The notes under the pieces were generated by a model. That model was given only the letters and a program-made list of their open reading frames with translations, made no database searches and was not told the DNA's origin. Below are positions 29,600-40,261 of a stretch of DNA of 64,000 nt, piece after piece. The stretch is from Mycolicibacterium anyangense. GTDB lineage: Bacteria > Actinomycetota > Actinomycetes > Mycobacteriales > Mycobacteriaceae. Both the position numbers and the translations under genes were made by a program. The stretch lies in the NCBI RefSeq assembly GCF_010731855.1, contig NZ_AP022620.1, positions 1,550,001 to 1,614,000 of the forward strand, read 5' to 3'. Each line of letters begins with the position of its first letter. Position 1 is the first letter of the stretch.

Positions 29600-31768
29600 A
29601 TGACAGAACGCGTGTCCGTCGGCAACCTGCGGGTGGCGCAGGTGCTGTACGACTTCATCACCAACGAGGCGCTGCCCGGAACCGAGATCGACCCCGACAG
29701 CTTCTGGGCGGGGGTGGACAAGGTTGTCACCGACCTCACCCCGCAGAACCAGGAACTACTGGCGCGCCGCGACGACCTGCAGGCCCAGATCGACCGGTGG
29801 CACCGTCAGCGCATCATCGGGGGGATCGACGCCGCTGAGTACCAGCAGTTCCTCGCTGATATCGGTTACCTGCTGCCCGAACCCGACGACTTCACGATCA
29901 CCACCGCGGGCGTCGACGACGAGATCACCACCACCGCGGGCCCGCAGCTCGTGGTGCCGATCCTCAATGCCCGGTTCGCCCTCAACGCCGCCAACGCCCG
30001 CTGGGGATCGCTGTACGACGCGCTCTACGGCACCGACGTCATCAGCACCGACGACGGCGCCGAGCCGGGCTCGTCGTACAACAAGGTGCGCGGCGACAAG
30101 GTGATCGCCTACGCGCGCGCGTTCCTCGACCAGGCCGTGCCGCTGGCCACCGGATCGTGGAGTGAGGCCACCGGCCTGTCCGTCGCCGACGGAGTGCTGG
30201 AGATCGCTCAGGGCGATCAGGTCACCGGTTTGGCCGACCCGCAGAAGTTCCTCGGCTACACCGGCACGCTGGGCACCCCGGCCTGGTCGGTGCTGCTGCT
30301 CAACAACGGCCTGCACATCGAGATCCTCATCGACCCCGAGTCACCCGTGGGCTCGACCGACAAAGCCGGCATCAAGGACGTGGTGCTGGAGTCGGCGATC
30401 ACCACGATCATGGACTTCGAGGACTCGGTGGCCGCGGTGGACGCCGACGACAAGGTGCTCGGCTACCGCAACTGGCTCGGCCTGAACAAGGGCGACCTGG
30501 CCGAGGAAGTCAGCAAGGGCGGCAAGACTTTCACCCGGGTGCTCAACGGCGACCGCACCTACACCAAGGCCGACGGCGATGGTGAGTTCACCCTGCCCGG
30601 CCGCAGCCTGCTGTTCGTCCGCAACGTCGGTCACCTCATGACCAACGACGCGATCGTGGACGCCGAGGGCGCAGAGGTCTTCGAGGGTATCCAGGACGCG
30701 CTGTTCACCACGTTGATCGCCCTGCACGGTCTGGGCGGGCAGAACAGCCGCACCGGATCGATCTACATCGTCAAGCCCAAGATGCACGGTCCCGACGAGG
30801 TCGCCTTCACCTGTGAGCTGTTCAGCCGCGTCGAAGACGTGCTGGGCCTGCCGCAGAACACCATCAAGGTCGGCATCATGGACGAGGAGCGCCGCACTTC
30901 GGCCAACCTCAAGGCCTGCGTGAAGGCGGCCGCCGACCGGGTCGCGTTCATCAACACCGGCTTCCTGGACCGCACCGGCGACGAGATCCACACCTCGATG
31001 GAGGCCGGCCCGGTGATCCGCAAGGGTGCGATGAAGACGCAGCCCTGGATCCTGGCCTACGAGGACCAGAACGTCGACGTCGGGCTGGCCACCGGTTTTT
31101 CCGGCAAGGCCCAGATCGGCAAGGGCATGTGGGCCATGACCGACCTGATGGCCGCCATGGTCGAGCAGAAGATCGGTCAGCCGCGCGCCGGCGCCACCAC
31201 CGCCTGGGTGCCCTCACCCACCGCGGCCACCCTGCACGCCATGCACTACCACTACGTGGACGTCTACGCGGTGCACAAGGAATTGGCCGGCAAGTCACGG
31301 ACCACCCGCGACGAACTGCTGACCATCCCGCTGGCCGCCGAACTGGCCTGGTCGCCGGAGGAGATCCACGAAGAGGTCGACAACAACTGCCAGTCCATCC
31401 TCGGCTACGTGGTGCGCTGGGTCGACGCCGGCGTCGGGTGCTCGAAGGTGCCCGACATCCACGACGTGGCGCTCATGGAGGACCGTGCCACACTGCGCAT
31501 CTCCAGCCAGCTGCTGGCGAACTGGTTGCGGCACGGTGTGATCACCGAAGACGACGTCAAGGCCAGCCTGCGGCGGATGGCCGCGGTCGTCGATACGCAG
31601 AACGCGTCGGACCCGGATTACCGCCCGATGGCGCCGGACCCGGAGGGCAGCATCGCCTTCCAGGCCGCGCAGGAACTGATCCTGGCGGGCGCCGCGCAGC
31701 CCAGTGGCTACACCGAGCCGATCCTGCATCGGCGCCGGCGCGAGCTCAAAGCCAGCCTCGGCTCCTGA
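29600..31768 (+). CDS. glcB: Malate synthase G
   Basis: A 722-residue monomeric malate synthase, the glyoxylate-shunt enzyme that condenses glyoxylate and acetyl-CoA to malate. Segments typical of the G form are [14 protein letters not shown] (catalytic-site Asp/Glu), [30 protein letters not shown] (catalytic Arg/Lys region) and [10 protein letters not shown]. The ATG at 29600 follows a GGGAGG ribosome site; an earlier ATG at 29576 in frame overlaps the preceding gene. In M. tuberculosis GlcB is also needed on lipid diets. The neighbours CNNM (one side) and the VWA protein (other side) match Rv1842c-Rv1836c. Confidence 0.97.
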   Translation: MTERVSVGNLRVAQVLYDFITNEALPGTEIDPDSFWAGVDKVVTDLTPQNQELLARRDDLQAQIDRWHRQRIIGGIDAAEYQQFLADIGYLLPEPDDFTITTAGVDDEITTTAGPQLVVPILNARFALNAANARWGSLYDALYGTDVISTDDGAEPGSSYNKVRGDKVIAYARAFLDQAVPLATGSWSEATGLSVADGVLEIAQGDQVTGLADPQKFLGYTGTLGTPAWSVLLLNNGLHIEILIDPESPVGSTDKAGIKDVVLESAITTIMDFEDSVAAVDADDKVLGYRNWLGLNKGDLAEEVSKGGKTFTRVLNGDRTYTKADGDGEFTLPGRSLLFVRNVGHLMTNDAIVDAEGAEVFEGIQDALFTTLIALHGLGGQNSRTGSIYIVKPKMHGPDEVAFTCELFSRVEDVLGLPQNTIKVGIMDEERRTSANLKACVKAAADRVAFINTGFLDRTGDEIHTSMEAGPVIRKGAMKTQPWILAYEDQNVDVGLATGFSGKAQIGKGMWAMTDLMAAMVEQKIGQPRAGATTAWVPSPTAATLHAMHYHYVDVYAVHKELAGKSRTTRDELLTIPLAAELAWSPEEIHEEVDNNCQSILGYVVRWVDAGVGCSKVPDIHDVALMEDRATLRISSQLLANWLRHGVITEDDVKASLRRMAAVVDTQNASDPDYRPMAPDPEGSIAFQAAQELILAGAAQPSGYTEPILHRRRRELKASLGS

Positions 31769-31878
31769 GCTGCCCGGCTCGCCACCGCGAGGAGGCGGAC
31801 CGCTGATCGCTAGACTCGTGCCGGGTCTGGCGGTACACACCGCGCACACTGTTCGACGAAAGAGGATCAGACACCGCC

Positions 31879-33894
31879 ATGGGCAGGCACAGCAAACCCG
31901 GTCCCGGGGAATCCTTCGGCGAACCTGCTGAGCCCTCCGACTCCTCCGCGTCGTCCACCGGCCGGTTCGCCCAGCAACCGGACGAGCCGTCGTATGACGG
32001 TTACGAGCCCCTCGACGACCGCTACCAGGCCGACGACGAGCCCGGTTACCGCGACGAAGAGTACGACGGTGACTACGGCACCGACTACGGCAGCGAATAC
32101 GGCGAGGCCCGGGCCGACGCACCCACACCGCCGCCGGCCACCGGTGGACGGCGGCGCAGCGGCTGGGAGGGCGGCCACCGCAGCGAAGGCGGCCGGCGCG
32201 GCGTCAGCATCGGCGTGATCGCCGCGCTCATCACGGTCGTCGTTGTCGTCGGTGCGGTGATCCTGTGGCGGTTCTTCGGCGGAGTGTTGTCGCACCGGTC
32301 CACCGAGGCCGCCAAGCAGTGCCTGGCAGGCTCTGCCAACGTACCCGTCCTGGTCGACCCGTCGATCGCCGACAACGTCAAGAAGTTCGCCGAGGGCTAC
32401 AACGCGAACGCTTCGCCGGTCGGCGATCGTTGCGTGAAAGTCGTTGTCACCACCGCTGATTCAGACGCCGTGATCAACGGTTTCGTGAACCAGTGGCCCG
32501 CCGACCTCGGCGAGCGCCCCGCGCTGTGGATTCCGGCCAGCTCGGTGTCAGCCGCCCGGCTGCAGGCCACCGCGGGCAAGGATGTGGTCAGCGATTCCCG
32601 GTCCCTGGTCACCTCACCGGTGCTGCTCGCTGTGCGCCCGGCGCTGAAAACAGCGCTCGACCAACAAGGCTGGGGCGCACTGCCGGGCCTGCAGACCAAC
32701 CCGACCGCACTCGACGGCCTCGACCTGCCGGGCTGGGGTTCACTGCGGCTGGCGCTGCCCGCCGCCGGTGATGCCGACGCCACCTACCTCGTCGCCGAGG
32801 CCGTCGCCTCCGCGGCGGCTCCCCCGCAGGCGCCCGCCACCGCGGGCCTTGGGGCGGTCAACACCCTGATCGGTGGTCAGCCCAAGCTGGCCACCAACAG
32901 TGCCGACGAGGCCTGGAAGGCATTGCTGGCCAACGGAGATCCCGCCGCGGCCCCGGTGCATGCGGTGGCCACCACCGAACAGCAACTGTTCGCGCGGGCG
33001 GCGTCGGTCCAGGACGCCAAGAACACCGTGGCCGGTTTCCTCCCGCCGGGGCCGGTGGCGGTAGCCGACTACCCCACCGTGCTGCTGGCCGGCAACTGGT
33101 TGGCCGAGGAGCAGGTGAGCGCGGCCAGTGAGTTCGCCCGCTATATGCGCAAGCCGGAGCAGCTCGCCGAACTCGCCAAGGCCGGCTTCCGCGCCGAGGG
33201 CACCACTCCGCCCGGCAACGACGTCGTGCCCTTCGGGCAGCTCGGCGCGCCGCTGAACGTCGGTGACGAGTCAGTGCGCGCCACCCTGGCCGCCGCGTTG
33301 TCCGCACCAGCCAACGGTGCCGCCACCACGATCATGCTCGACCAGTCGATGAGCGCCGACGAGGGCGGCAAGTCCCGGCTGGCCAACGTCATCGCGGCCA
33401 TCGACGGCCGCCTCGGGGCACTACCCGGCAACGCCGCGGTGGGGCTGTGGACGTTCAACGGTGTCGAGGGCCGCTCAGCGGTCGCCATCGGACCGCTGTC
33501 TGATCAGCTCGACGGGCAGGCCCGCTCGGCGGTACTGACCGACACCCTCAACGGATTGTCGTCCTCGGGCAGCGGAGCCGTGTCATTCACCACCCTGCGC
33601 CTGGTCTACGGTGACGCTGTCACGAACTTCCGCCAGGGACAGGCGAACTCAGTGCTGGTGATCACCCAGGGCCCGCACACCGACCAGTCGCTGGACGGCC
33701 CCGGTCTGCAGGAGTACATCAAGTCCGCGGTCGACCCGGCCCGGCCGGTCGCCGTCAACGTCATCGATCTCGGCGACGACCCGGATCGCGCGACGTGGGA
33801 GGCGGTCGCCCAGATCTCCGGCGGCTCCTACCAGAACGTGGCGACTTCGAACTCCCCCGATCTGATCGCCGCGGTCAGCCAGCTGCTGTCCTAA
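31879..33894 (+). CDS. VWA-domain membrane protein (Rv1836c-like)
   Basis: A 671-residue protein. Residues 1-105 are a disordered, acidic and Tyr/Asp-rich cytoplasmic stretch, followed by one transmembrane helix (about 109-133). The rest is extracytoplasmic: a substrate-binding-protein-like region (NVPVLVDPSIADNV to about 450) and a C-terminal von Willebrand factor A domain (about 480-670) whose MIDAS reads LDQSMSAD (DxSxS). It probably binds a partner at the cell surface; function is unknown. The ATG at 31879 is preceded by AAAGAGGA. It ends with a four-base overlap with the convergent hydrolase gene. Confidence 0.82.
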   Translation: MGRHSKPGPGESFGEPAEPSDSSASSTGRFAQQPDEPSYDGYEPLDDRYQADDEPGYRDEEYDGDYGTDYGSEYGEARADAPTPPPATGGRRRSGWEGGHRSEGGRRGVSIGVIAALITVVVVVGAVILWRFFGGVLSHRSTEAAKQCLAGSANVPVLVDPSIADNVKKFAEGYNANASPVGDRCVKVVVTTADSDAVINGFVNQWPADLGERPALWIPASSVSAARLQATAGKDVVSDSRSLVTSPVLLAVRPALKTALDQQGWGALPGLQTNPTALDGLDLPGWGSLRLALPAAGDADATYLVAEAVASAAAPPQAPATAGLGAVNTLIGGQPKLATNSADEAWKALLANGDPAAAPVHAVATTEQQLFARAASVQDAKNTVAGFLPPGPVAVADYPTVLLAGNWLAEEQVSAASEFARYMRKPEQLAELAKAGFRAEGTTPPGNDVVPFGQLGAPLNVGDESVRATLAAALSAPANGAATTIMLDQSMSADEGGKSRLANVIAAIDGRLGALPGNAAVGLWTFNGVEGRSAVAIGPLSDQLDGQARSAVLTDTLNGLSSSGSGAVSFTTLRLVYGDAVTNFRQGQANSVLVITQGPHTDQSLDGPGLQEYIKSAVDPARPVAVNVIDLGDDPDRATWEAVAQISGGSYQNVATSNSPDLIAAVSQLLS

Positions 33895-34769
33895 TCGAGA
33901 CCCAGCAGGTGGCGGGCACCTGCGGTGAACTCGTCGGGAACTTCCAGCTGCGGGTAATGACCGATGCCGGGCAGCGTGATCACCTCGGCGGCGGGACGCA
34001 GTTCGGTCAGGCCGGCCAGGACGTTGGTGGTGGCCACCGGATCCCCGGTGGCCCACAGGAAGTTGAGCGGCTTGTCCCAATCCCGCACCGCGCCGTGCCA
34101 GCGCGGCGCGAACCGCACCCGCTCGTGCAGATAGGCGCACAGCAGATGCAGGATCCGCTGGCCGTCCTCGCGGGCCAGCAGCGCCCACTGGGCGGCGGCC
34201 TCCTCCGGCGATAGTGGATGAGCCGCGCTGAACAGCTCGGCGAAGCCACGGAGGAAGCCGCGTTTATTGGTGAGCCGTGCCAGCAGCGGGCCCAGCGGGC
34301 CGCGCAGGATCTTTTGGCTGCGCCGCAGGCTGGCCCGCTCGATGATCACGCTGCCGTTGGTCAGCACCGCCCGTTGCAGCTCGAACGGCAGTGCGCCGGA
34401 GATGTCACGGGCGAGTAGTTCGGTGGCCACCGAGGTGCCCATGTCGTGGGCCAGCAGCACGACCGGACCGACGCCCGCGTCAGCGACCACGTCCTGCACG
34501 ATGTCGGCCTGCTCCAGCAGGCTGTAGCGGTGCGGCCGCGGTTTGTCCGAGAGCCCGAATCCGAGGAAGTCCAGGGTCAGCCACGGCTGGTCACCCAGCC
34601 GGTCGACCACGCCGCGGAAGTCGTAGGAACTGGACGGAAAGCCGTGCAGCAGAAGCAGTGTCGGGGTTCCCCCGGCGGGAGCGGCCGAGGACCGCACGAA
34701 AACGTGGCCCGCGCTCGTCGATACGAGCCGTCCCCCGTCTTGCCACTGACGCACACTCGCAGGCAGCAC
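33891..34769 (-). CDS. Alpha/beta hydrolase with an Asp nucleophile (epoxide hydrolase/dehalogenase-like)
   Basis: A 292-residue protein. It has the oxyanion motif LLHGFPSSSYDF, the nucleophile elbow LLAHDMGTSV and the catalytic His in PGIGHYPQLE. The elbow residue is Asp, not Ser, as in epoxide hydrolases and haloalkane dehalogenases, so a lipase label would be doubtful. By position it corresponds to the Rv1833c/Rv1834 pair (haloalkane dehalogenase-like; LipZ). The ATG at 34769 is the only sensible start. A large stem-loop lies upstream, between it and gcvP. Confidence 0.8.
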   Translation of the reverse strand: MLPASVRQWQDGGRLVSTSAGHVFVRSSAAPAGGTPTLLLLHGFPSSSYDFRGVVDRLGDQPWLTLDFLGFGLSDKPRPHRYSLLEQADIVQDVVADAGVGPVVLLAHDMGTSVATELLARDISGALPFELQRAVLTNGSVIIERASLRRSQKILRGPLGPLLARLTNKRGFLRGFAELFSAAHPLSPEEAAAQWALLAREDGQRILHLLCAYLHERVRFAPRWHGAVRDWDKPLNFLWATGDPVATTNVLAGLTELRPAAEVITLPGIGHYPQLEVPDEFTAGARHLLGLD

Positions 34770-34845
34770 GGACCTGACGGTATCAGTACAGAGCTATCCC
34801 CCGTCGCACGAACCACATGCGTCACTGGCCGGAAGGCCACACCAG

Positions 34846-34921
34846 GAGTGCCCGCCTTCGAGCGACTACCGCCGACTCGCGACGCTTCCGCACCGGAAAA
34901 GTCGCTGTGAGGCGGGCACTC
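34846..34921 (-). terminator. Large stem-loop between gcvP and the hydrolase gene
   Basis: GAGTGCCCGCCT at 34846-34857 pairs perfectly with AGGCGGGCACTC at 34910-34921. Inside, GCGACT (34862-34867) can pair with AGTCGC (34900-34905). On the minus strand it begins 34 bases after the gcvP stop, so it can act as terminator for gcvP or as a structured leader of the hydrolase gene. It is not followed by a T-run. Confidence 0.5.
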
Positions 34922-34955
34922 ATCACGTCACCTCAGCGCCCGCCTGGACAGCCGC

Positions 34956-37799
34956 TCAGGCGAAGGCCTCCACCGGCGGGCAGGAGCACACCAGGTTGCG
35001 GTCGCCGTAGGCCCCGTCGATACGGCGCACCGGCGGCCACACCTTGGGCCGGAACGCCTTGCCCAGCGGGTAGGCCGCCTGCTCGCGGGTGTACGGGTGG
35101 GTCCACTCGTCGACCAGCAGGCAGGCCGCGGTGTGCGGCGCATTGTGCAGCGGGTTGTCCTCGGCGGGCCATTCACCGGAGCCGACCTTGTCGATCTCGG
35201 CGCGGATCGCGATCATCGCCTCGCAGAAAGCGTCGACCTCGGCCAGGCTCTCACTCTCGGTCGGCTCCACCATCAGCGTCCCGGACACCGGGAAGCTCAT
35301 GGTCGGAGCGTGGAAACCGAAGTCCGCCAGCCGCTTTGCTACATCATCGACGGTCACGCCGGTGGCCTTGGTGATGCCCCGCAGATCCAGGATGCACTCG
35401 TGGGCCACCATGCCGTTCTCCCCGGTGTAGAGCACCGGGTAGTACTCGTCGAGGCGGCGGGCGATGTAGTTGGCCGAGGCGATGGCCGTCAGTGAGGCGT
35501 CTCGCAGGCCCCGCCCACCCATCATCCGGATGTAGGCCCAGGTGATCGGCAGGATCGATGCCGAACCGTACGGCGCCGCCGACACCACATGCCCCTGCGG
35601 CAGCTCCTCAGCCAGCGGATGACCTGGCAGGTATTGCGCCAGATGTGACCGCACCGCCACCGGTCCGACACCCGGGCCACCGCCCCCGTGCGGGATGCAG
35701 AACGTCTTGTGCAGGTTCAGGTGGCTGACGTCGCCGCCGAACTTGCCCGGGCGAGCCAGCCCGACCAGCGCGTTGAGGTTCGCTCCGTCGACGTAGACCT
35801 GACCGCCGGCATCGTGCACCGCCGCACAGATGTCGGCGATGTCGTGCTCGTACACGCCGTGCGTGGACGGGTAGGTGATCATCAGGGCGGCCAGCCGATC
35901 GGCATGCTCGCCGACCTTGGCCCGCAGGTCGTCGAGGTCCACGTCGCCGTTCTCCCGGCAGGACACCACGACCACCCGCATGCCGACCATCGCCGCCGAG
36001 GCGGCGTTGGTGCCGTGCGCGCTCGACGGGATCAGGCACACGTCGCGGTGACCGTCACCCCGGCCCGCGTGGTAGTCCCGGATGGCGAGCAACCCGGCAT
36101 ACTCGCCCTGCGATCCGGCGTTGGGCTGCAACGAGATTGCGTCGTATCCGGTGACCGCGGTCAGCCAGTCCTGCAGGTCGGCGATCAGCTTGCGCAACCC
36201 CGGGGCGTCCCCGGCGGGGGCGAACGGATGCTGGCGGCCGAACTCCGGCCAGGTGATGGACTCCATCTCCGCGGCGGCGTTGAGCTTCATGGTGCACGAG
36301 CCCAGCGGGATCATGCTGCGGTCCAGCGCGATGTCCTTGTCGGCCAGCGACCGCAGGTACCGCATCATCTCGGTCTCGGTGCGGTATTTGGTGAATGCCG
36401 GATGGGTCAGGAATCCGCTTGTCCGCGAAGCGATCTCAGGACCGGCGTAGGCACCGGCGGGCACCGCCCCGAAGGCCTCGAGGACCAGTGCCACCTGCTC
36501 GGCCGTGGTGGCCTCGTCACAGCTGACCGACACGTGGTCGGCGTCCACCCGCCAGATGTTGATACCGCGCCCCTTGGCCTCGGCTTGCACGGCGGCAGCC
36601 CGGTTGGGCACCTGGACCAGGACGGTGTCGAAGAAGGTGTCGTGGACAACCTCCACCCCGGCGGCGGCCAGGCCAGCGGCCAGCGCCCGGGCATGCCCGT
36701 GCACCCGCCGGGCGATGCCGGTCAGGCCGTCGGCACCGTGGTAGCTGGCGTACATCGCAGCCATGATGGCCAGCAGCACCTGGGCGGTGCAGATGTTGGA
36801 GGTCGCCTTGTCCCGGCGGATGTGCTGTTCGCGGGTCTGCAGCGACAACCGGTAGGCCGGCGAGCCGTCGGCGTCGACGGACACCCCGACCAGCCGGCCG
36901 GGCAACTGGCGGGCATGCTTGGCGTGCACGGCCAGGAACCCTGCATGCGGACCGCCGAATCCCATTGGGACACCGAATCGTTGGGCACTGCCGAAGGCGA
37001 CGTCGGCACCGATCTCACCGGGCGGGGCGATCAGGGTCAGGGCCAGCAGATCGGCACCGAGGGCGATCAGCGCGCCGCGCTCGTGGGCCTGCTCGACGAG
37101 CTTGGACCAGTCGGTCACCCGGCCGCTGGCTCCGGGCAGCTGTGCGATGACGCCGAAGAACTCGCCCTCGGGCAGTCCGTCACGCAGCTCGGCGGTGACG
37201 ATCTCGATGCCCAGCGGCTCGGCGCGGGTGGCCAGGATCGCCGCAGTCTGGGCGAACACATCGGCGTCGACAGCGAGCCGGTTCGAGGCTCCCCGCGAGG
37301 CCCGGTGCATCAGCGTCATCGCCTCGGCGGCCGCGGTGCCCTCGTCAAGCATCGAGGCGTTGGCCACCTCGAGCCCGGTCAGGTCGGCGATCATGGTCTG
37401 GAAGTTCAGCAGCGCCTCGAGCCGGCCCTGGCTGATCTCCGGCTGGTACGGGGTGTAGGCGGTGTACCAGGCCGGGTTCTCCAGGATGTTGCGCAGCAGT
37501 ACCGGCGGGGTCAGCGTGTCGTAGTAGCCCTGCCCGATCATCGACACCGCGATGGTGTTGCTGTCGGCCATCGCCCGCAATTCGGCCAGCGCCTCGTGCT
37601 CACCGACCGCGGCGGGCAACCGGTCCAGTCCCGGCGCGATGCCGTCGGAGCCGAGCAGGTCCAGAACGCCTGCGGGCAACGCCTTGGCGGCCAGCTCGTC
37701 GAGGGTGGCCACGCCGATGACGTCGAGCATGGTCGCCAGATCGTCGGAGTCCGGTCCGATGTGGCGGTCGGCGAAGCTGGGCTGGGTGTGGTCTGACAC
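34956..37799 (-). CDS. gcvP: Glycine dehydrogenase (P-protein of glycine cleavage)
   Basis: A 947-residue PLP enzyme that decarboxylates glycine and passes the aminomethyl group to GcvH. The single chain has both halves: N-terminal [30 protein letters not shown], and the PLP Lys in [19 protein letters not shown] (about residue 696). The start is GTG at 37799 with CAGGAG upstream; a longer open frame runs through the riboswitch and is not coding. It corresponds to Rv1832 (gcvB). Glycine cleavage yields CO2, ammonia, NADH and methylene-THF; gcvH is 3 kb away on the same strand. Regulation is by the tandem riboswitch upstream. Confidence 0.96.
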   Translation of the reverse strand: MSDHTQPSFADRHIGPDSDDLATMLDVIGVATLDELAAKALPAGVLDLLGSDGIAPGLDRLPAAVGEHEALAELRAMADSNTIAVSMIGQGYYDTLTPPVLLRNILENPAWYTAYTPYQPEISQGRLEALLNFQTMIADLTGLEVANASMLDEGTAAAEAMTLMHRASRGASNRLAVDADVFAQTAAILATRAEPLGIEIVTAELRDGLPEGEFFGVIAQLPGASGRVTDWSKLVEQAHERGALIALGADLLALTLIAPPGEIGADVAFGSAQRFGVPMGFGGPHAGFLAVHAKHARQLPGRLVGVSVDADGSPAYRLSLQTREQHIRRDKATSNICTAQVLLAIMAAMYASYHGADGLTGIARRVHGHARALAAGLAAAGVEVVHDTFFDTVLVQVPNRAAAVQAEAKGRGINIWRVDADHVSVSCDEATTAEQVALVLEAFGAVPAGAYAGPEIASRTSGFLTHPAFTKYRTETEMMRYLRSLADKDIALDRSMIPLGSCTMKLNAAAEMESITWPEFGRQHPFAPAGDAPGLRKLIADLQDWLTAVTGYDAISLQPNAGSQGEYAGLLAIRDYHAGRGDGHRDVCLIPSSAHGTNAASAAMVGMRVVVVSCRENGDVDLDDLRAKVGEHADRLAALMITYPSTHGVYEHDIADICAAVHDAGGQVYVDGANLNALVGLARPGKFGGDVSHLNLHKTFCIPHGGGGPGVGPVAVRSHLAQYLPGHPLAEELPQGHVVSAAPYGSASILPITWAYIRMMGGRGLRDASLTAIASANYIARRLDEYYPVLYTGENGMVAHECILDLRGITKATGVTVDDVAKRLADFGFHAPTMSFPVSGTLMVEPTESESLAEVDAFCEAMIAIRAEIDKVGSGEWPAEDNPLHNAPHTAACLLVDEWTHPYTREQAAYPLGKAFRPKVWPPVRRIDGAYGDRNLVCSCPPVEAFA

Positions 37800-37870
37800 G
37801 GGGGGGCTCCTGACTCGGGCGGACGCAGCCGTCAGCGGCGTCCTCTCCCTCTGTCGTCGACCCGTGCCGG

Positions 37871-38040
37871 GTGCCTGAGAGATTCGGCGCCTGACCAGGC
37901 GCCTTTCCCCATGGGCGGGTGACCAGCAGGTCACCACTTTCCAGAGGCATCGTGGCCGAGCGCGGTCCGGGTGCCTGAGAGGTTGACGGAGAGGTATTGC
38001 TCCTTCGGCGTCCGTGACTGGCGGCCACGGAACTCTCCCG
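37871..38040 (-). ncRNA. Tandem glycine riboswitch
   Basis: Read on the minus strand, aptamer 1 (38040-37971) has CGGGAGAG, then CGCCGAAGGAGCAA, CCTCTCC and finally CCTCTCAGGCAC, the hallmark glycine aptamer. Aptamer 2 (37946-37871) begins CTCTGGAAAG and closes with ATCTCTCAGGCAC, but its internal CCGAAGG core is replaced by CCCATGGGGAAAGG. The linker is about 24 bases. Downstream, a hairpin GGACGC/GCGTCC at 37821-37843 lies between the aptamers and the gcvP start and could be the expression platform. Glycine binding most likely turns gcvP on. Confidence 0.9.
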
Positions 38041-38111
38041 CACAAGGGCGATGCAGGCTCGATTCTAGCCGTGCACCGACCAGCAGGCGCACCAGCGGGC
38101 AGGCCTCGGCG

Positions 38112-38756
38112 TCAGCCGATCTTGCGATCGCGGCTCTTGCGCCGCGAGGCCAGCTCATCTTCGGGCGAGGCGATGGACTCGCCGCCGTCGGCCCGCTCAC
38201 CCGGGAAGTCGGCGATGGCACCGGACAGCTCACGCATCGCACCGCTGACCGCGATGCCGAACACGCCTTGACCACCCTGCAGCAGGTCGACGACCTCTTC
38301 GGCCGAGGTGCACTCGTAGACGGTGGTGCCGTCGGAGAACAAGGTGATGTTGGCCAGGTCCTGCACACCGCGCTGACGGAGGTGATCGACGGCGACGCGG
38401 ATGTTGTGCAGCGAGATACCGGTGTCCAGCAGTCGCTTGACGATCTTGAGAACCAGGATGTCCTTGAACGAGTACAGCCGCTGGCTGCCGGAGCCGGCCG
38501 CGCCGCGGATCGACGGCACCACCAGTGAGGTGCGAGCCCAGTAGTCGAGCTGGCGGTAGGTGATGCCGGCGATCTGGCAGGCGCTCGGTCCGCGGTAACC
38601 GACGAGTTCGTCGGGCACCGAGTCGTCCGGGAAGAGACCGCCCTGCACCGGCTCGCTCACCGGGCGCACGGCACTGTCCTCCTCGAAACGCCCGGCGGAG
38701 TCGGAAAGGCCCGCGCCGGCAAGATCCAGCTGTCCCTGACGTGGCTGCTCGCCCAC
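38112..38756 (-). CDS. MerR-family regulator, ResR/McdR-like (Rv1830)
   Basis: A 214-residue winged-helix protein. [23 protein letters not shown] is the MerR DNA-binding helix region and [24 protein letters not shown] the second half. A C-terminal regulatory part has no metal-binding Cys. In M. tuberculosis the homologue (Rv1830, ResR/McdR) affects cell growth and division and is mutated in drug-resilient clinical strains. GTG at 38756 is preceded by GAGAGGAAGC; the longer frame to 39056 is non-coding. A TATGCT box on the minus strand at 38834-38839 may be its -10. Confidence 0.87.
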   Translation of the reverse strand: MGEQPRQGQLDLAGAGLSDSAGRFEEDSAVRPVSEPVQGGLFPDDSVPDELVGYRGPSACQIAGITYRQLDYWARTSLVVPSIRGAAGSGSQRLYSFKDILVLKIVKRLLDTGISLHNIRVAVDHLRQRGVQDLANITLFSDGTTVYECTSAEEVVDLLQGGQGVFGIAVSGAMRELSGAIADFPGERADGGESIASPEDELASRRKSRDRKIG

Positions 38757-38985
38757 GATGCTTCCTCTCGCCGTTCGAACCATGGCCCGCTGACCGCCGC
38801 CGCACCCCGTTTGCCCTGCGTTCGAGTCCTTCGAGCATACGCTTGTCGACGGGCGGTCGTGCTCGTCGTCGTCATGAAAAGTATGGCCGCCACCGGGCAT
38901 GCTCCCGGCATCCGCCACGCGTGTCGAACCGCCGCCAACCGAGATGAGACGGATCCGTGATCTTGACCGGCGGCGGCATACCCGC

Positions 38986-39480
38986 TCAGGTGGCCTTGAA
39001 ATCGTCCGGGGACACGCTGTCGAGAAACTCCTTGAATTTCTCCACCTCGTCCTCACGAACGGCTCCCCCGGACTCGTCGTCGTTCTCGTCGGGAATCAGC
39101 AGACCCGCCTCGGCGAGCACCGCCTCCTCGACGTAGATCGGGACACCCACCCGCAAGGCGATGGCCACCGAGTCGGACGGCCGGGCCGACACCTTGATAT
39201 CGCGGTCGAAGATCAGGTCCGCGTAGAAGGTGCCTTCCTGCAGATCGACGATTCGCACTTCCTTCAGCGAATGCCCAAGGGCGGCAATGAGATCTCGGAT
39301 CAGGTCGTGGGTGAGCGGCCGGGCCGGCTCGACGCCCTGCTGCTCCAGCGCGATCGCGGTGGCCTCGGACTGACCGATCCAGATGGGCAGGTAACGGTCA
39401 CCGTTGGATTCGCGCAGCAACAGAACCGGCTGGTTCTGGGGCTGCTCGACCCGGATTCCGACCACACGAACCTCACCCAT
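38986..39480 (-). CDS. Bifunctional nuclease family protein (DUF151, Rv1829)
   Basis: A 164-residue protein of the BFN/DUF151 family. It has GEVRVVGIRVEQPQNQPVLLL at the start, YLPIWIGQSEATAIALEQQG and ARPSDSVAIALRVGVPIYV, the conserved family blocks. Homologues in plants have nuclease activity; the role in mycobacteria is unknown. It is encoded between two MerR regulators and is probably co-transcribed with garA and the FtsR-like gene: the upstream gap is 49 bases and the gap to the ResR-like gene is 229 bases, a region with a likely promoter for that gene. Confidence 0.88.
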   Translation of the reverse strand: MGEVRVVGIRVEQPQNQPVLLLRESNGDRYLPIWIGQSEATAIALEQQGVEPARPLTHDLIRDLIAALGHSLKEVRIVDLQEGTFYADLIFDRDIKVSARPSDSVAIALRVGVPIYVEEAVLAEAGLLIPDENDDESGGAVREDEVEKFKEFLDSVSPDDFKAT

Positions 39481-39529
39481 TTGCCTCTGACCTCCGAGCT
39501 GGTTGTGCCGTCGGTTGCGAGTCTAATCC

Positions 39530-40261
39530 TCAGCGATCGAGAACGTCGCGTACAGCGGACTTGATCAGCGAGGTGTGCAGCGTGATCGCCAATGCGGCCA
39601 CTTCCCTGGCGAGGTCGTCGGCACGGTCGCGCGCACCGGTCCGGCCCGCCTTGCCCACCGGCCCGGCGATCTGGGCGATCAGATCCGACTGCCGGTCGGC
39701 GGCCGAGCGGAATGCGCGCAGGTGGCGGGGCTCCACGCCGTATTCGCCAAGGGCCTGGGCGCACTGGACGATCACCACGGCGTGCTCGTCGAAGAACCCG
39801 CCGGGCCCGGTGGTGATCACCCCGGCCTTGCACAGTGCGGTCAGCAGCCCGTCGTCGACGCCGGAGCGGGCCAGCACGTCCTCCCGGCTCAGCCGGACCT
39901 GGGCGCGGGCGACCGCGGCGTCATCGGCACCGGGTTCTGCGGACACCGGCACCAATCGCGGTACGGCATAAGGAGATCCGGCCTGCGGCAGTTCCCCGTC
40001 CGGCGAGGCGTCGAGCTGCTGCTTGATCACCTTCAGCGGCAGGTAGTGATCCTTCTGGGCGGTGAGGATGAACCGCAGCCGCGCGCAGTCGTACGCAGTG
40101 AACCGCCGATACCCCGATCCCGTGCGCTGGGGCGTGACGAGGCCCTCAGCTTCCAAGAACCGGATCTTGGAGATCGTCACGTCCGGGAAGTCCGGTCGTA
40201 GCAGGTCCAGGACCGCTCCGATCGACATCCCGGCAAGCGCGGGAGTATCGGGGGCGGTCAC
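39530..40261 (-). CDS. MerR-family regulator, FtsR-like (Rv1828)
   Basis: A 243-residue protein. The N-terminus has [21 protein letters not shown] and [21 protein letters not shown], the MerR DNA-binding domain; [27 protein letters not shown] follows. The C-terminal half is an actinobacterial domain ending in SAVRDVLDR. The Corynebacterium counterpart, FtsR, activates ftsZ. Its GTG start shares one base with the garA stop (TAGTG), so the two are coupled. With the ResR-like gene 1 kb downstream, the locus carries two growth/division regulators. Confidence 0.88.
   Translation of the reverse strand: MTAPDTPALAGMSIGAVLDLLRPDFPDVTISKIRFLEAEGLVTPQRTGSGYRRFTAYDCARLRFILTAQKDHYLPLKVIKQQLDASPDGELPQAGSPYAVPRLVPVSAEPGADDAAVARAQVRLSREDVLARSGVDDGLLTALCKAGVITTGPGGFFDEHAVVIVQCAQALGEYGVEPRHLRAFRSAADRQSDLIAQIAGPVGKAGRTGARDRADDLAREVAALAITLHTSLIKSAVRDVLDR

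Noticed and set aside
35688..37796. A 702-codon plus-strand open frame opposite gcvP
   Set aside because: It mirrors gcvP codon for codon, has no ribosome site or family motif, and would antisense a near-invariant gene.
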